Source: Arthrobacter sp. S39
GTDB lineage: Bacteria > Actinomycetota > Actinomycetes > Actinomycetales > Micrococcaceae
DNA: 56,736 nucleotides
NCBI RefSeq assembly: GCF_004320525.1
Contig: NZ_SIHX01000018.1
Span: 1-56,736 of the forward strand
Direction of reading: 5' to 3'
Shown here: piece after piece, positions 8,310 through 15,615 of the stretch
Layout: each line of letters opens with the position of its first letter
How positions within the stretch are numbered: the stretch's first letter is position 1
The notes under the pieces: model-generated
Database searches by the model: none
Told to the model about the DNA's origin: nothing
The model's input: only the letters and a program-made list of their open reading frames with translations
Made by a program: the position numbers and the translations under genes

Positions 8310-9128
8310 CTAACGGCAGAAGTTACGTAATTCACCGACGCCTTCGATCCTGGTGATGAGTTCGTCTCCTGGCTTCAGGAACTCCTGAGGGGTCCTGCCT
8401 GCGCCAACGCCGGCGGGGGTTCCTGTCGCTATCAGGTCTCCCGGTTCCAAGGTCATGAACTGGCTGATGTAGGCCACGAGTTCCCTGCAACTGAAGATCA
8501 TGTCGTCGGTCCGGCCGCTCTGCATAAGGCTTCCATTGACCAGGCATTGCACGGAAAGGCCCTCGGCAGGGTCTATTTCATCGGCTGTGACGATGAATGG
8601 GCCCACAGGGGAGGTTGCATCGAAGTTCTTCCCTTGGAACCATTCCTCGGTGCGCTTCTGCCAGTCGCGGACTGACACGTCATTCATTGCGGTGTAGCCC
8701 AGTATTGCCTTGGCGGCGGCATCGGCAGCGGCGTTTCGGACTGTCATGCCTATGACGATCACGAGTTCGGCTTCCCAATCGACGCGCGTGCTCTGCTCTC
8801 TTTCGGGCAGTTGTATGTCATCCCGCGCCCCCAAGAGCGTATTGGTCGTTTTGGCGAAAAGCGTGGGGTAGGCGGGGGCATTCTTTCCGACCTCGCGGGC
8901 GTGGTCAAAGTAGTTCAAACCGGCGCAAACAAACTTCCCCGGCCGGGTTATTGGAGGTGCCAGCTCTTCAGGCAGCGGCTCAGGTCCCTGTTTCCCACTC
9001 AACGATGACCAGTCAGAGCGCTCCAGCAGAGCCCCGGCATCGGGGACGTCGAAGTACGTGGTAGTTCCACCATTCTGACGGAACGCTTGGGTGCCGCCGC
9101 CCTCGCGACGTACAGTCCCCAGTCTCAT
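8310..9128 (-). CDS. Fumarylacetoacetate hydrolase (FAH) family protein
   Basis: A 272-residue protein with the FAH fold. The core starts at FVCAGLNYFDHAREVG; metal ligands are in STRVDWEAELVIVIG (E-x-E) and the downstream aspartate in YTAMNDVSVRDWQ. The conserved end GDLIATGTPAGVG is present. Family members hydrolyse C-C bonds of beta-diketones, decarboxylate, hydrate or tautomerise dienoates; the exact reaction cannot be read from sequence. It lies 15 bases after the second cupin and 34 bases before the duplicated-domain gene. AGAGG precedes the ATG. It probably acts late in the pathway on a ring-opened keto acid. Confidence 0.92.
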   Translation of the reverse strand: MRLGTVRREGGGTQAFRQNGGTTTYFDVPDAGALLERSDWSSLSGKQGPEPLPEELAPPITRPGKFVCAGLNYFDHAREVGKNAPAYPTLFAKTTNTLLGARDDIQLPEREQSTRVDWEAELVIVIGMTVRNAAADAAAKAILGYTAMNDVSVRDWQKRTEEWFQGKNFDATSPVGPFIVTADEIDPAEGLSVQCLVNGSLMQSGRTDDMIFSCRELVAYISQFMTLEPGDLIATGTPAGVGAGRTPQEFLKPGDELITRIEGVGELRNFCR

Positions 9129-9143
9129 AAATATCCTCTACTT

Positions 9144-9560
9144 CTAGTTAGCGGTTCGACCGGGGGCGGCTGCGGGATCGCATCCTGGCACCCAGTCGAC
9201 CCAGACCGTGTCATCCTGGACCATCGGAACCTTCGCAAAAAGGATCCGAGCTGGCAGTTGAGTCTCATTGAGGAGGTAGTGATGAGTTCCCCGGCGGCAA
9301 AGCAAGGACGTTCCCTGGCTCAGATCGGAACGGCTGCTTCGTCCGCGCCATACCGTCACTGTTCCTTCCAGCCCCGCAAAAAATTCGTCGTAAGCCTCAT
9401 GGAAGTGATTGGCGAAGACCTCGCCTGGCTCAAAGGTCTTTATTCCGACAAAGATGGACGGCGTATCGAGCAGCACCGTCTTTCCGCCACCGTCCGCCAG
9501 AAGGGCTAGTTCGGTCAGGGCGTCGGTTCGGATTGGTAGGGCGTCTTTCGGAAAAGGCAC
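9144..9560 (-). CDS. Cupin-domain protein
   Basis: A 138-residue cupin, distinct from the one at 5232-5717. Motif 1 is in FEPGEVFANHFHEAYDEFFA and motif 2 follows LLCRRGTHHYLLNE, so the usual histidines are present. It starts with GTG (MPFPKDAL) behind AGGAAGGAACACGGAAA. It lies third in the operon, 68 bases after NIPSNAP. Two cupins in one operon suggest two separate small-molecule steps, or one enzyme and one accessory protein. Confidence 0.82.
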   Translation of the reverse strand: MPFPKDALPIRTDALTELALLADGGGKTVLLDTPSIFVGIKTFEPGEVFANHFHEAYDEFFAGLEGTVTVWRGRSSRSDLSQGTSLLCRRGTHHYLLNETQLPARILFAKVPMVQDDTVWVDWVPGCDPAAAPGRTAN

Positions 9561-9628
9561 TTTCCGTGTTCCTTCCTCAAGTTGGAACGCTCATCTCGAA
9601 ATGGATCCCGTTCAGCGCGATCCGTCGA

Positions 9629-9943
9629 TCACTGCATGGACGAAAACGCAGTCGGGGTCAGGAACATGCTGGTTATGCCGGTCGTGAGAGGGCCACTCTG
9701 CTCCGAGGCTGCCTTTACGGCCAGCCATCGCTCATCATCTTTGAAGGACGCCCAGCTTGCCTCGGCGTCCGAATGACGAAGGAGGTAGACGAGCCGGTTC
9801 GCGTCTTGGGCATCAACCCAGTAGCCGAGGCTTTCGATGCCGTGCTCCGTGAACAGTTCGAGTGTGTGCTCGCGGAAACGGGAGCACAGATCAGCCATGC
9901 GACCAGGTACGGCATCATAAATGCGAAGCTCGTACGAACTCAT
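9629..9943 (-). CDS. NIPSNAP-family protein
   Basis: A 104-residue dimeric alpha/beta-barrel type protein. It begins SSYELRIYDAVPGRMADLC, the typical NIPSNAP opening (Y-E-L-R-x-Y), and continues with HGIESLGYWVDAQDANRLVYLLRHSD. Bacterial NIPSNAP proteins often accompany oxygenase or cofactor-poor enzyme steps, but few have an assigned reaction. Its start overlaps the end of the NTF2-like gene by 4 bases (9940-9943), indicating coupled translation. Confidence 0.88.
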   Translation of the reverse strand: MSSYELRIYDAVPGRMADLCSRFREHTLELFTEHGIESLGYWVDAQDANRLVYLLRHSDAEASWASFKDDERWLAVKAASEQSGPLTTGITSMFLTPTAFSSMQ

Positions 9944-10461
9944 GCCTTGACTCCATTCGCGGCATCAACCTCGAGTGACATGTCAGTGAGCGCCCATGTC
10001 GTGTTTGCGGGCGGCCACGGGATGACCTCATAACGGTCCCAGCGACGATGAATTGTGTGCCGCACAATCCGCCACCCATCAGGGGTGCGGATGAGCTCGT
10101 CTTCGTAGAATCCGCCCTTGAAAATGAAGTTCGCCTTCTTGGGGTCGGAAGTGCGGTGAACGCCCACGTGCAGATACTCGGCGCGGGTTGCGGCAGTGTC
10201 TCCCTCCAGTGAGACAATCAGCACGTTGCTTAGCAGATGTTGATGTGAATACACCGGATCGTCCTTGGTCAGGAACGGTTTCATCTCCTCGGCCGACATC
10301 TCCGAGCCAGGCCCGTTCCAGTTCACGAATACCGCGTCAGGGGCGAACGCCAAGTCCCACTCATTGAAGTCACGCCCGGGTGTGTCCAAACCTGACGAGT
10401 ACCTAGCCAGGGTGGCTGGTATTTCGATTCGATCCGCAATCTCACGCATATCCATGTCCAT
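9940..10461 (-). CDS. NTF2-like (SnoaL-type) protein
   Basis: A 173-residue protein with the cone-shaped NTF2-like fold expected from the helix IADRIEIPATLARYSSGLD, the sheet region FAPDAVFVNWNG and the C-terminal GGFYEDELIRTPDGWRIVRHTIHRRW. Family members include dehydratases, isomerases and the small subunit of ring-hydroxylating dioxygenases; no large dioxygenase subunit is in the window, so a lyase or isomerase role is more likely. It is the first gene of the seven-gene operon and is divergent from the GntR regulator, with a candidate operator at 10561-10578 between them. Confidence 0.8.
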   Translation of the reverse strand: MDMDMREIADRIEIPATLARYSSGLDTPGRDFNEWDLAFAPDAVFVNWNGPGSEMSAEEMKPFLTKDDPVYSHQHLLSNVLIVSLEGDTAATRAEYLHVGVHRTSDPKKANFIFKGGFYEDELIRTPDGWRIVRHTIHRRWDRYEVIPWPPANTTWALTDMSLEVDAANGVKA

Positions 10462-10560
10462 GTACTTCCTTCACTGCTTCGTCATCGAATCCGGAGCCAC
10501 GCATCGTTGCCGGCCTCCGCAGCTGCCGTGATGCATCTCTCATCGTTCGGCGGGGATGAA

Positions 10561-10578
10561 AAAATTGTAGAACATTTT
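10561..10578. promoter_or_regulatory. Candidate GntR (FadR-type) operator, site 1
   Basis: The core TTGTAGAACAT (10565-10575) fits the FadR-subfamily consensus TNGTNNNACNA except for the last base, and the flanking A and T runs extend the dyad. It sits in the 361-bp divergent region between the NTF2-like operon and gntR, the natural place for autoregulation and operon control. Similar cores occur at 15510-15520 and 22561-22571. Elsewhere in 10462-10822 no gene is supported. Confidence 0.5.
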
Positions 10579-10822
10579 TTTGGAGAAGCAAGAATGCTTC
10601 GCGTGGGGGTAATCTTGGACGGAGAGTACAGTAAATAAAGGACTAATGAGAGATCCCGACGGGATGAAGGAATATGATGACCAACGCACGCCAACAGCAG
10701 AGGACGCCATTGTTTAGAAATCGCCCCACGATCAAAGACGCTGACAGGAGCACCATTCTTGGCTATGCGGTCTTCTCAGCGCAGCGATCAGGTTCGCTCG
10801 CCCGTTCATTGCAGCGCCGATA

Positions 10823-11533
10823 ATGAGCGAACGGTCGAATGCTGCCTCGACAAAGATCGCGGTCGACCAGCTCGTTGATTCTCTGACCGATCGGATCCTC
10901 ACCGGCGTGATACCTGCCGGAGATCGGTTGAAGGAGAGTGTTCTCGCCCAAGAATTCCAAGTCTCCCGCAATACAGTGCGGGGAGCACTCGCAGTGCTGG
11001 AATTCCAGGGACTCTCACGATATGAGCGAAATCGCGGCTGGGTAGTCTGGCGACCCACTCAGGAGGACCTCCTGGACGTCCATCTGACCCGCTTCTACCT
11101 AGAGACGGCGGCCGCACGCACCGTCGGTCCTGGAAAAGACTTCGCGGCCTTGGAAAAGGCGCTGAATGCCTTGGTGGCTGCGCTGGATGCAGGCGACCCG
11201 CGAAGCATTGTGGAGCGTGATCTGGAATTCCACGCTCAGGTCGTTGCTTTGATGGGAAGCCGACGTCTAAACGAGTACTACGAACGCCTCGCTCAGGAAC
11301 TTAAGTTTTCACTTTTCGTTCTTTCGATGTCCGATCTGTTCGGGGACCGGGAGACATGGTGCCGGTGCCACGTTGATATCTTTTATGCCCTCACCAGCGG
11401 TGATCCCGAGCGTGCCGTGAAGGCCGTGGGTGATGCGGTCCTCTCCACCCGAGAGGACGTGCGTCGATCGTTCTTGCCCCAGGATTGGTCGTCCTCGGAA
11501 AAGGATAAGCAGAACAGCCTCGCCCCAATTTAA
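10823..11533 (+). CDS. GntR-family transcriptional regulator, FCD (FadR) subfamily
   Basis: A 236-residue regulator. The N-terminal winged helix (about 15-80) reads VDSLTDRILTGVIPAGDRLKE, then LAQEFQVSRNTVRGALAVLE, the GntR signature. The C-terminal all-helical FCD domain (about 90-220) carries ERDLEFHAQVVALMGSRRL with the usual metal-site histidine. Members bind organic-acid effectors and usually repress neighbouring catabolic genes. No good ribosome binding site precedes the ATG at 10823, so the start is less certain. It is divergent from the NTF2-like operon and convergent with the ABC importer. Operator-like TTGTnnnACA sites at three promoters point to a local regulon. Confidence 0.92.
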   Translation: MSERSNAASTKIAVDQLVDSLTDRILTGVIPAGDRLKESVLAQEFQVSRNTVRGALAVLEFQGLSRYERNRGWVVWRPTQEDLLDVHLTRFYLETAAARTVGPGKDFAALEKALNALVAALDAGDPRSIVERDLEFHAQVVALMGSRRLNEYYERLAQELKFSLFVLSMSDLFGDRETWCRCHVDIFYALTSGDPERAVKAVGDAVLSTREDVRRSFLPQDWSSSEKDKQNSLAPI

Positions 11534-11548
11534 TTTTGAATCCTGATG

Positions 11549-11594
11549 CACGGGAAGCGGGTGAATCCTTTGAATGGATCACCTGCTTCCCGTG
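11549..11594. terminator. Bidirectional hairpin between gntR and the ABC permease
   Basis: CACGGGAAGCGGGTGA (11549-11564) pairs with TCACCTGCTTCCCGTG (11579-11594) with a single G-U wobble over 16 positions and a 14-base loop. It lies between two convergent genes, so it probably ends both transcripts. There is no long T tract on either side. Confidence 0.7.
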
Positions 11595-11600
11595 GATCGA

Positions 11601-12662
11601 TCATGCGGCCAAGGCTAGAGTGCGCTGAACAGCCGAGTATGTACGTGCTCGATCACGCAGTCGATCGATGAGGACAGCGAACACCAGCGCAACCCCAATC
11701 GCGATTTGTTGCGAATTCGCATCCAAACGAGCGAGGTTCATACCATTGGTCAACATCTGCATGAAGAATACTCCCAGTACAACACCTACGATTGTGCCCC
11801 GGCCTCCCCGCAGGGAGGCGCCGCCAATTACGGCAGCGGTGATCGTCTCCATCGTGTAGGTTGCGCCTAGTGTCGGCTGCCCTGATCCTATCCGGGCAGT
11901 CAGCAGCCAGGCGCCGTATGCGATGAGTACGCTACCCAACACGTACGCGATGATTGTCACCCGTCGCACAGGGATGCCGGCGATACGGGCGGCCACCGGA
12001 TTGTCTCCGAGTGCGTACAGGTTTGCTCCGAACACGCTGTTGTTCGTGAGGAAGAACATTGCGATTACCACGGGGATCGTAAGATACACCAGCCACGAAA
12101 GTCCCAGAGGTCCGTCGCTGGCGAGTACGCGCGAAAAAAGCGTGGGAAGCCCCGTTACGGTGATGCCGCCGGAGACGATGATGGTGAGGCCCCCCAGGAT
12201 GGTCGCCGCAGCCAGGGTCACAATGAATGCGTTGATCTTTAGTAGCGCGACACCCATGCCGTTTATCAGGCCGATTATGCCGCCGACCAGCAGCGTCAGG
12301 GCGAGGCTTACCAACACCGCCGTAACTTCGTTTCCGCTTCCGGAGTATGTGCGTAGCATGACTTGCGAGCTGACGATACTCATAAAGGAGACGACGGCAG
12401 CCACGGAGAGGTCAAACCCTCCGGAGACAAGGATCAGCATCTGGCCCATCGCCATCAGCAAGAGGAAAACGGATCGCTGCAGTAGCTCGGTGGGGTTGTT
12501 TGACGTTGCAAAGGTCGGTGTTGTAGTCGCGAAGTACACGAAGACGCCGAGGAGAAGCAGCGGAAGAGGGCCGACACGTCCGAACTGAAGGATAAGCCAG
12601 TCCATACTCCGTCGGCCGGAGCCAACTCCACTCTTGGTTTGGGGGGAAAGCGTTGCGGTCAC
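11601..12662 (-). CDS. Ribose-type ABC importer permease (RbsC-like)
   Basis: A 353-residue integral membrane protein with about ten hydrophobic segments. The family motif region ALGDNPVAARIAGIPVRRV is followed by conserved loops (TMETITAAVIGGASLRGGRG). The GTG start at 12662 overlaps the stop codon of the ATPase gene (TAGTG) by one base. It forms the channel of a CUT2-class importer with the ATPase (12662-14248) and the binding protein (14278-15396). Only one permease gene is present, so it probably works as a homodimer. CUT2 systems usually carry pentoses, but related ones carry other small polar compounds. Confidence 0.92.
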   Translation of the reverse strand: MTATLSPQTKSGVGSGRRSMDWLILQFGRVGPLPLLLLGVFVYFATTTPTFATSNNPTELLQRSVFLLLMAMGQMLILVSGGFDLSVAAVVSFMSIVSSQVMLRTYSGSGNEVTAVLVSLALTLLVGGIIGLINGMGVALLKINAFIVTLAAATILGGLTIIVSGGITVTGLPTLFSRVLASDGPLGLSWLVYLTIPVVIAMFFLTNNSVFGANLYALGDNPVAARIAGIPVRRVTIIAYVLGSVLIAYGAWLLTARIGSGQPTLGATYTMETITAAVIGGASLRGGRGTIVGVVLGVFFMQMLTNGMNLARLDANSQQIAIGVALVFAVLIDRLRDRARTYSAVQRTLALAA

Positions 12663-14248
12663 TAGTGGTTCTCCTCTGTGGTGCCGAACGAGGCGGCAAC
12701 GATGTTGTCGGGCGTGATATCTGCTCCGATCAAGGCGGTGGTAATGCGCCCAGTATTCATGACGACCACTCGATCGCACATACCTACCAGCTCCTCCACG
12801 TCGGAGGAAACCAGCAGAATGCCGATACCTTCTTCTTGGCACTTGGCGCGCAAGTGCCGATAGATTTCCATCCGCGAGCCAATGTCGACACCCGCCGTGG
12901 GTTCAACGACAACGAGTACCTTGCGTGGGGTGGACAGTGCGCGAGCAACCAGTGCCTTCTGCTGGTTGCCGCCAGAGAGTTGGCCAATAGGCATCCGTAA
13001 GGCACCGGCCGGACGCACGTCGAACTCACTAATGAGATGCGATGCAGCGTTCTGCAGCTTCCGCTTGAGCTGGAAGCCAGCACGGGAAAATGTACGTGAG
13101 ATCGCCAGGCGCTCGACCATTATGTTTGCGGCGACCGAGGTCTCCGGAAGGATGCCTTCACGTTTTCGATCCTCCGCGAGGAAGCCGAAGCCCAGACGGT
13201 ACATGGTGCGTGGCGTGGGACGTGAGACGGGTTGCCCTCCGACGTGGATTTTTCCGTGAGTCAGGGGCTCAAGACCGAAGATTGCACTCGCCACGTCGCC
13301 CTTGCCTGAACCAACGAGTCCACCGATTCCGAGAATTTCGCCCGCACGGAGCTCGAAGGATACGTCCAAGACCTTGCCGTTGCTAGTTGCGAGCTGGTCC
13401 ACGGACAAGACCGGTTTGCCAATCTCTGACTCCTGCGCCTTCGCAGGATGCACGGTATCGAGATCGCGCCCTGCCATCTCATTAATGAGCTGCCTATCGT
13501 CGACGTCCGCCAGATGATGGGTGGAAACCTGCCGCCCATCCCGGAGCACCACCACGCGGTCACCGACTCGGCGTAACTCCTCCATCCGGTGGCTGATATA
13601 AACGATCGCCCAGCCCGTCGTCTTGAGACGATCAATGATACCGAACAGCTTTTGCGCTTCCGTGGCGCTAATTGCGGCCGTAGGCTCGTCAAACAGGATT
13701 ACTCCAGGCTCGGAGTCTTGCGTAACGGCTTTGCAAATCTCTACCAGCTGTTGCTCCGCCCGTGTGAGGGCGGAAACTGCATCAGTTTCGGAGAAAGTGG
13801 CATCCACTTCAGTAAGTCGGCGTCGTGCCTCAGTACGCATAAATCCCTTGCGCAGAAACCCGGCGCGCTGTGGTTCCTGGCCGACGAAAAGATTGGCATA
13901 GACGGGCAGGCTCTCACAGAGGCTGAACTCCTGGGTGACCGCACGCACGCCGTGCTGGCGCGCCGCGTGCGGGCTATAGTGCTCTACCTGCTCACCACGG
14001 ATCAGTAGTTGCCCCTCCGTAAGAGGGTGTCGACCGAGTATGGCACCGACGAGTGTGGACTTGCCCGCCCCGTTCTCGCCAAGAAGGACAAGACACTCGC
14101 CGGCCATAAGCTCGATTGATACATCCGTCAACGCCGTGACCGCCCCGAACTTCTTGGTGGCCCTACGGAGTTCGAGAACTGCGGAATTCGGCGGTGAGAA
14201 AGCGCCTTCAGCGGTGTCGCTTCCAAACGATGTAGTCGTCGGCAACAT
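12662..14248 (-). CDS. Ribose-type ABC importer ATPase, two nucleotide-binding domains (RbsA-like)
   Basis: A 528-residue cytoplasmic ATPase with two domains. The first has Walker A GENGAGKST (about 60-70) and a degenerate signature RAEQQLVEI with Walker B VILFDEPTAA. The second has a shortened Walker A GLVGSGKGD, the signature LSGGNQQK, and a Walker B region ending VVEPTAGVD. This asymmetry is normal for RbsA/MglA proteins. The ATG at 14248 follows GAAGGAATTCAC; an upstream ATG at 14281 would collide with the binding-protein gene. It energises import by the neighbouring permease. Confidence 0.94.
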   Translation of the reverse strand: MLPTTTSFGSDTAEGAFSPPNSAVLELRRATKKFGAVTALTDVSIELMAGECLVLLGENGAGKSTLVGAILGRHPLTEGQLLIRGEQVEHYSPHAARQHGVRAVTQEFSLCESLPVYANLFVGQEPQRAGFLRKGFMRTEARRRLTEVDATFSETDAVSALTRAEQQLVEICKAVTQDSEPGVILFDEPTAAISATEAQKLFGIIDRLKTTGWAIVYISHRMEELRRVGDRVVVLRDGRQVSTHHLADVDDRQLINEMAGRDLDTVHPAKAQESEIGKPVLSVDQLATSNGKVLDVSFELRAGEILGIGGLVGSGKGDVASAIFGLEPLTHGKIHVGGQPVSRPTPRTMYRLGFGFLAEDRKREGILPETSVAANIMVERLAISRTFSRAGFQLKRKLQNAASHLISEFDVRPAGALRMPIGQLSGGNQQKALVARALSTPRKVLVVVEPTAGVDIGSRMEIYRHLRAKCQEEGIGILLVSSDVEELVGMCDRVVVMNTGRITTALIGADITPDNIVAASFGTTEENH

Positions 14249-14277
14249 GTGAATTCCTTCGTCCAAAATCAAGTGGG

Positions 14278-15396
14278 TCAAGGTGCGTAGTGGAAGACAG
14301 GGGAAGCACCTGGCGACGAGGTGACGTCAGTGCGAGGAATCTTATCGAAATTGTCTGCCGTGATAATGAGCCCTTCCGCCGCGACTGTCTTGTAGTCAAG
14401 CTCGCCCTTGACGAGTCGAATCGCCTCGTTAACCACCATGCGCTGCTGAATAGGAACCACGTCGGACGAGACCGCTGCGACCGTACCGTCGGGAATTGCA
14501 AGGTAGGCATCCTCCGGCGGGGACCACGAGTACTGCTTTATTTCGCCCTCGCGCCCGGCATCTCGTACGGCGACCATCGCAGCACTGGAGGCAACGGCAA
14601 CAGATACGATGTCAGTGATGTCTGGGTTTGCTGTCAGCGCGTCGGACGCGAAGGCGAGCTGCTTGGTCGCGTCGGTGTCGCCCCGAGGCGTGGCAACAAT
14701 GACATTTTCCGGGGCCGCGGCGAAGGCGTCCTTCAAGCCCTTCATCGAATCGTCTGACCAGGTAACTCCCTCGGGGCCGGCCAAGACGAGTATCTTCTTC
14801 TCGCCCGGCTGCTTCGCGATGTGGTCCCCTAGAGCCTTTGCGACCTGGTAATATTTCGCGGCTACCTGGTGGAACTTCGGGTTGCCGGTCACGGTCGCAT
14901 CGCACGAGGTGCCGTTGATCGAGTCGATGACTGCGATCCCTGCATCCAGGGCCTTCTCGACGGTTGAACACACGCCGTCCCCTGAAATGGCATTCAAGCC
15001 AATAACGTCATACTTTCCAGAGTTGATGCAGTCGTCCATTTGCGACAACTGGGTAGAGAGATTCCCGTACCCGCCGGCCTCGAACAGGTCATAGGAGATG
15101 CCGGTCCGCTTGGCCTCATCGTAGAGCGACTCAGCCTGAGCAACCCAGGTCGGATCCTTCAGGTGCGGAAAGAGCACACACATGTTGGTGCCTTTTCCAG
15201 CTCCGTCATCTACCGATTTCCACTGACTAGGGGTACCGTCCCCTCCCCATTCGGCGGTAACGGTTGCCCCGTACTCCCACGGTCCAGTCCTGACGGTTTG
15301 TTCTGCCGCGGGGGTCGCACTCCCCCCGGAACAGGCGCTGATGATCAAGCTGGCAGCGGCCATTGCTGCGACCGTTCCAATCTGTTTATTACGCAC
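14278..15396 (-). CDS. Ribose-type ABC importer substrate-binding lipoprotein
   Basis: A 372-residue lipoprotein. The GTG at 15396 follows GAGGTACGAA and gives an ideal signal peptide, RNKQIGTVAAMAAASL then the lipobox I-S-A-C. The mature part is a type I periplasmic-binding-protein fold (CVLFPHLKDPTWVAQAES, YDVIGLNAISGDG, ILVLAGPEGVTWSDDSM). It captures the substrate outside the cell for the RbsA/RbsC-like pair. It is divergent from the HyuA gene with a candidate GntR operator at 15510, so the substrate is probably the one consumed by HyuAB. Ligand identity is not readable from sequence. Confidence 0.92.
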   Translation of the reverse strand: MRNKQIGTVAAMAAASLIISACSGGSATPAAEQTVRTGPWEYGATVTAEWGGDGTPSQWKSVDDGAGKGTNMCVLFPHLKDPTWVAQAESLYDEAKRTGISYDLFEAGGYGNLSTQLSQMDDCINSGKYDVIGLNAISGDGVCSTVEKALDAGIAVIDSINGTSCDATVTGNPKFHQVAAKYYQVAKALGDHIAKQPGEKKILVLAGPEGVTWSDDSMKGLKDAFAAAPENVIVATPRGDTDATKQLAFASDALTANPDITDIVSVAVASSAAMVAVRDAGREGEIKQYSWSPPEDAYLAIPDGTVAAVSSDVVPIQQRMVVNEAIRLVKGELDYKTVAAEGLIITADNFDKIPRTDVTSSPGASPVFHYAP

Positions 15397-15509
15397 TTCG
15401 TACCTCAATTTCTCTGGACTCATCGAGTCGCTTATTTGCCGCAGAACTGCTGGTTTTCGCGGCGTCTGGGGCAGGAAAACTTGGGAAGCAGTAAACCGAG
15501 AATAGAGAT

Positions 15510-15520
15510 TTGTTCCACAA
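15510..15520. promoter_or_regulatory. Candidate GntR (FadR-type) operator, site 2
   Basis: TTGTTCCACAA fits TNGTNNNACNA exactly and lies in the 219-bp divergent region between the ABC binding-protein gene and HyuA, about 95 bp from the HyuA start. It is the best of three matching sites at divergent promoters in this block. Confidence 0.55.
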
Positions 15521-15615
15521 TTGGCAACAGGGTACGATCTACTCACCAGGCTGTAACGCCGGTCACACTAGCGAGCGCATCAGGGCGCTGCTCCCAGGAT
15601 GGAGAACTGTTTGCA

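Noticed and set aside
15040..15615. N-terminal extension of HyuA
   Set aside because: The frame is open but runs through the divergent promoter and the start of the ABC binding-protein gene; the recognisable protein starts at 15616.
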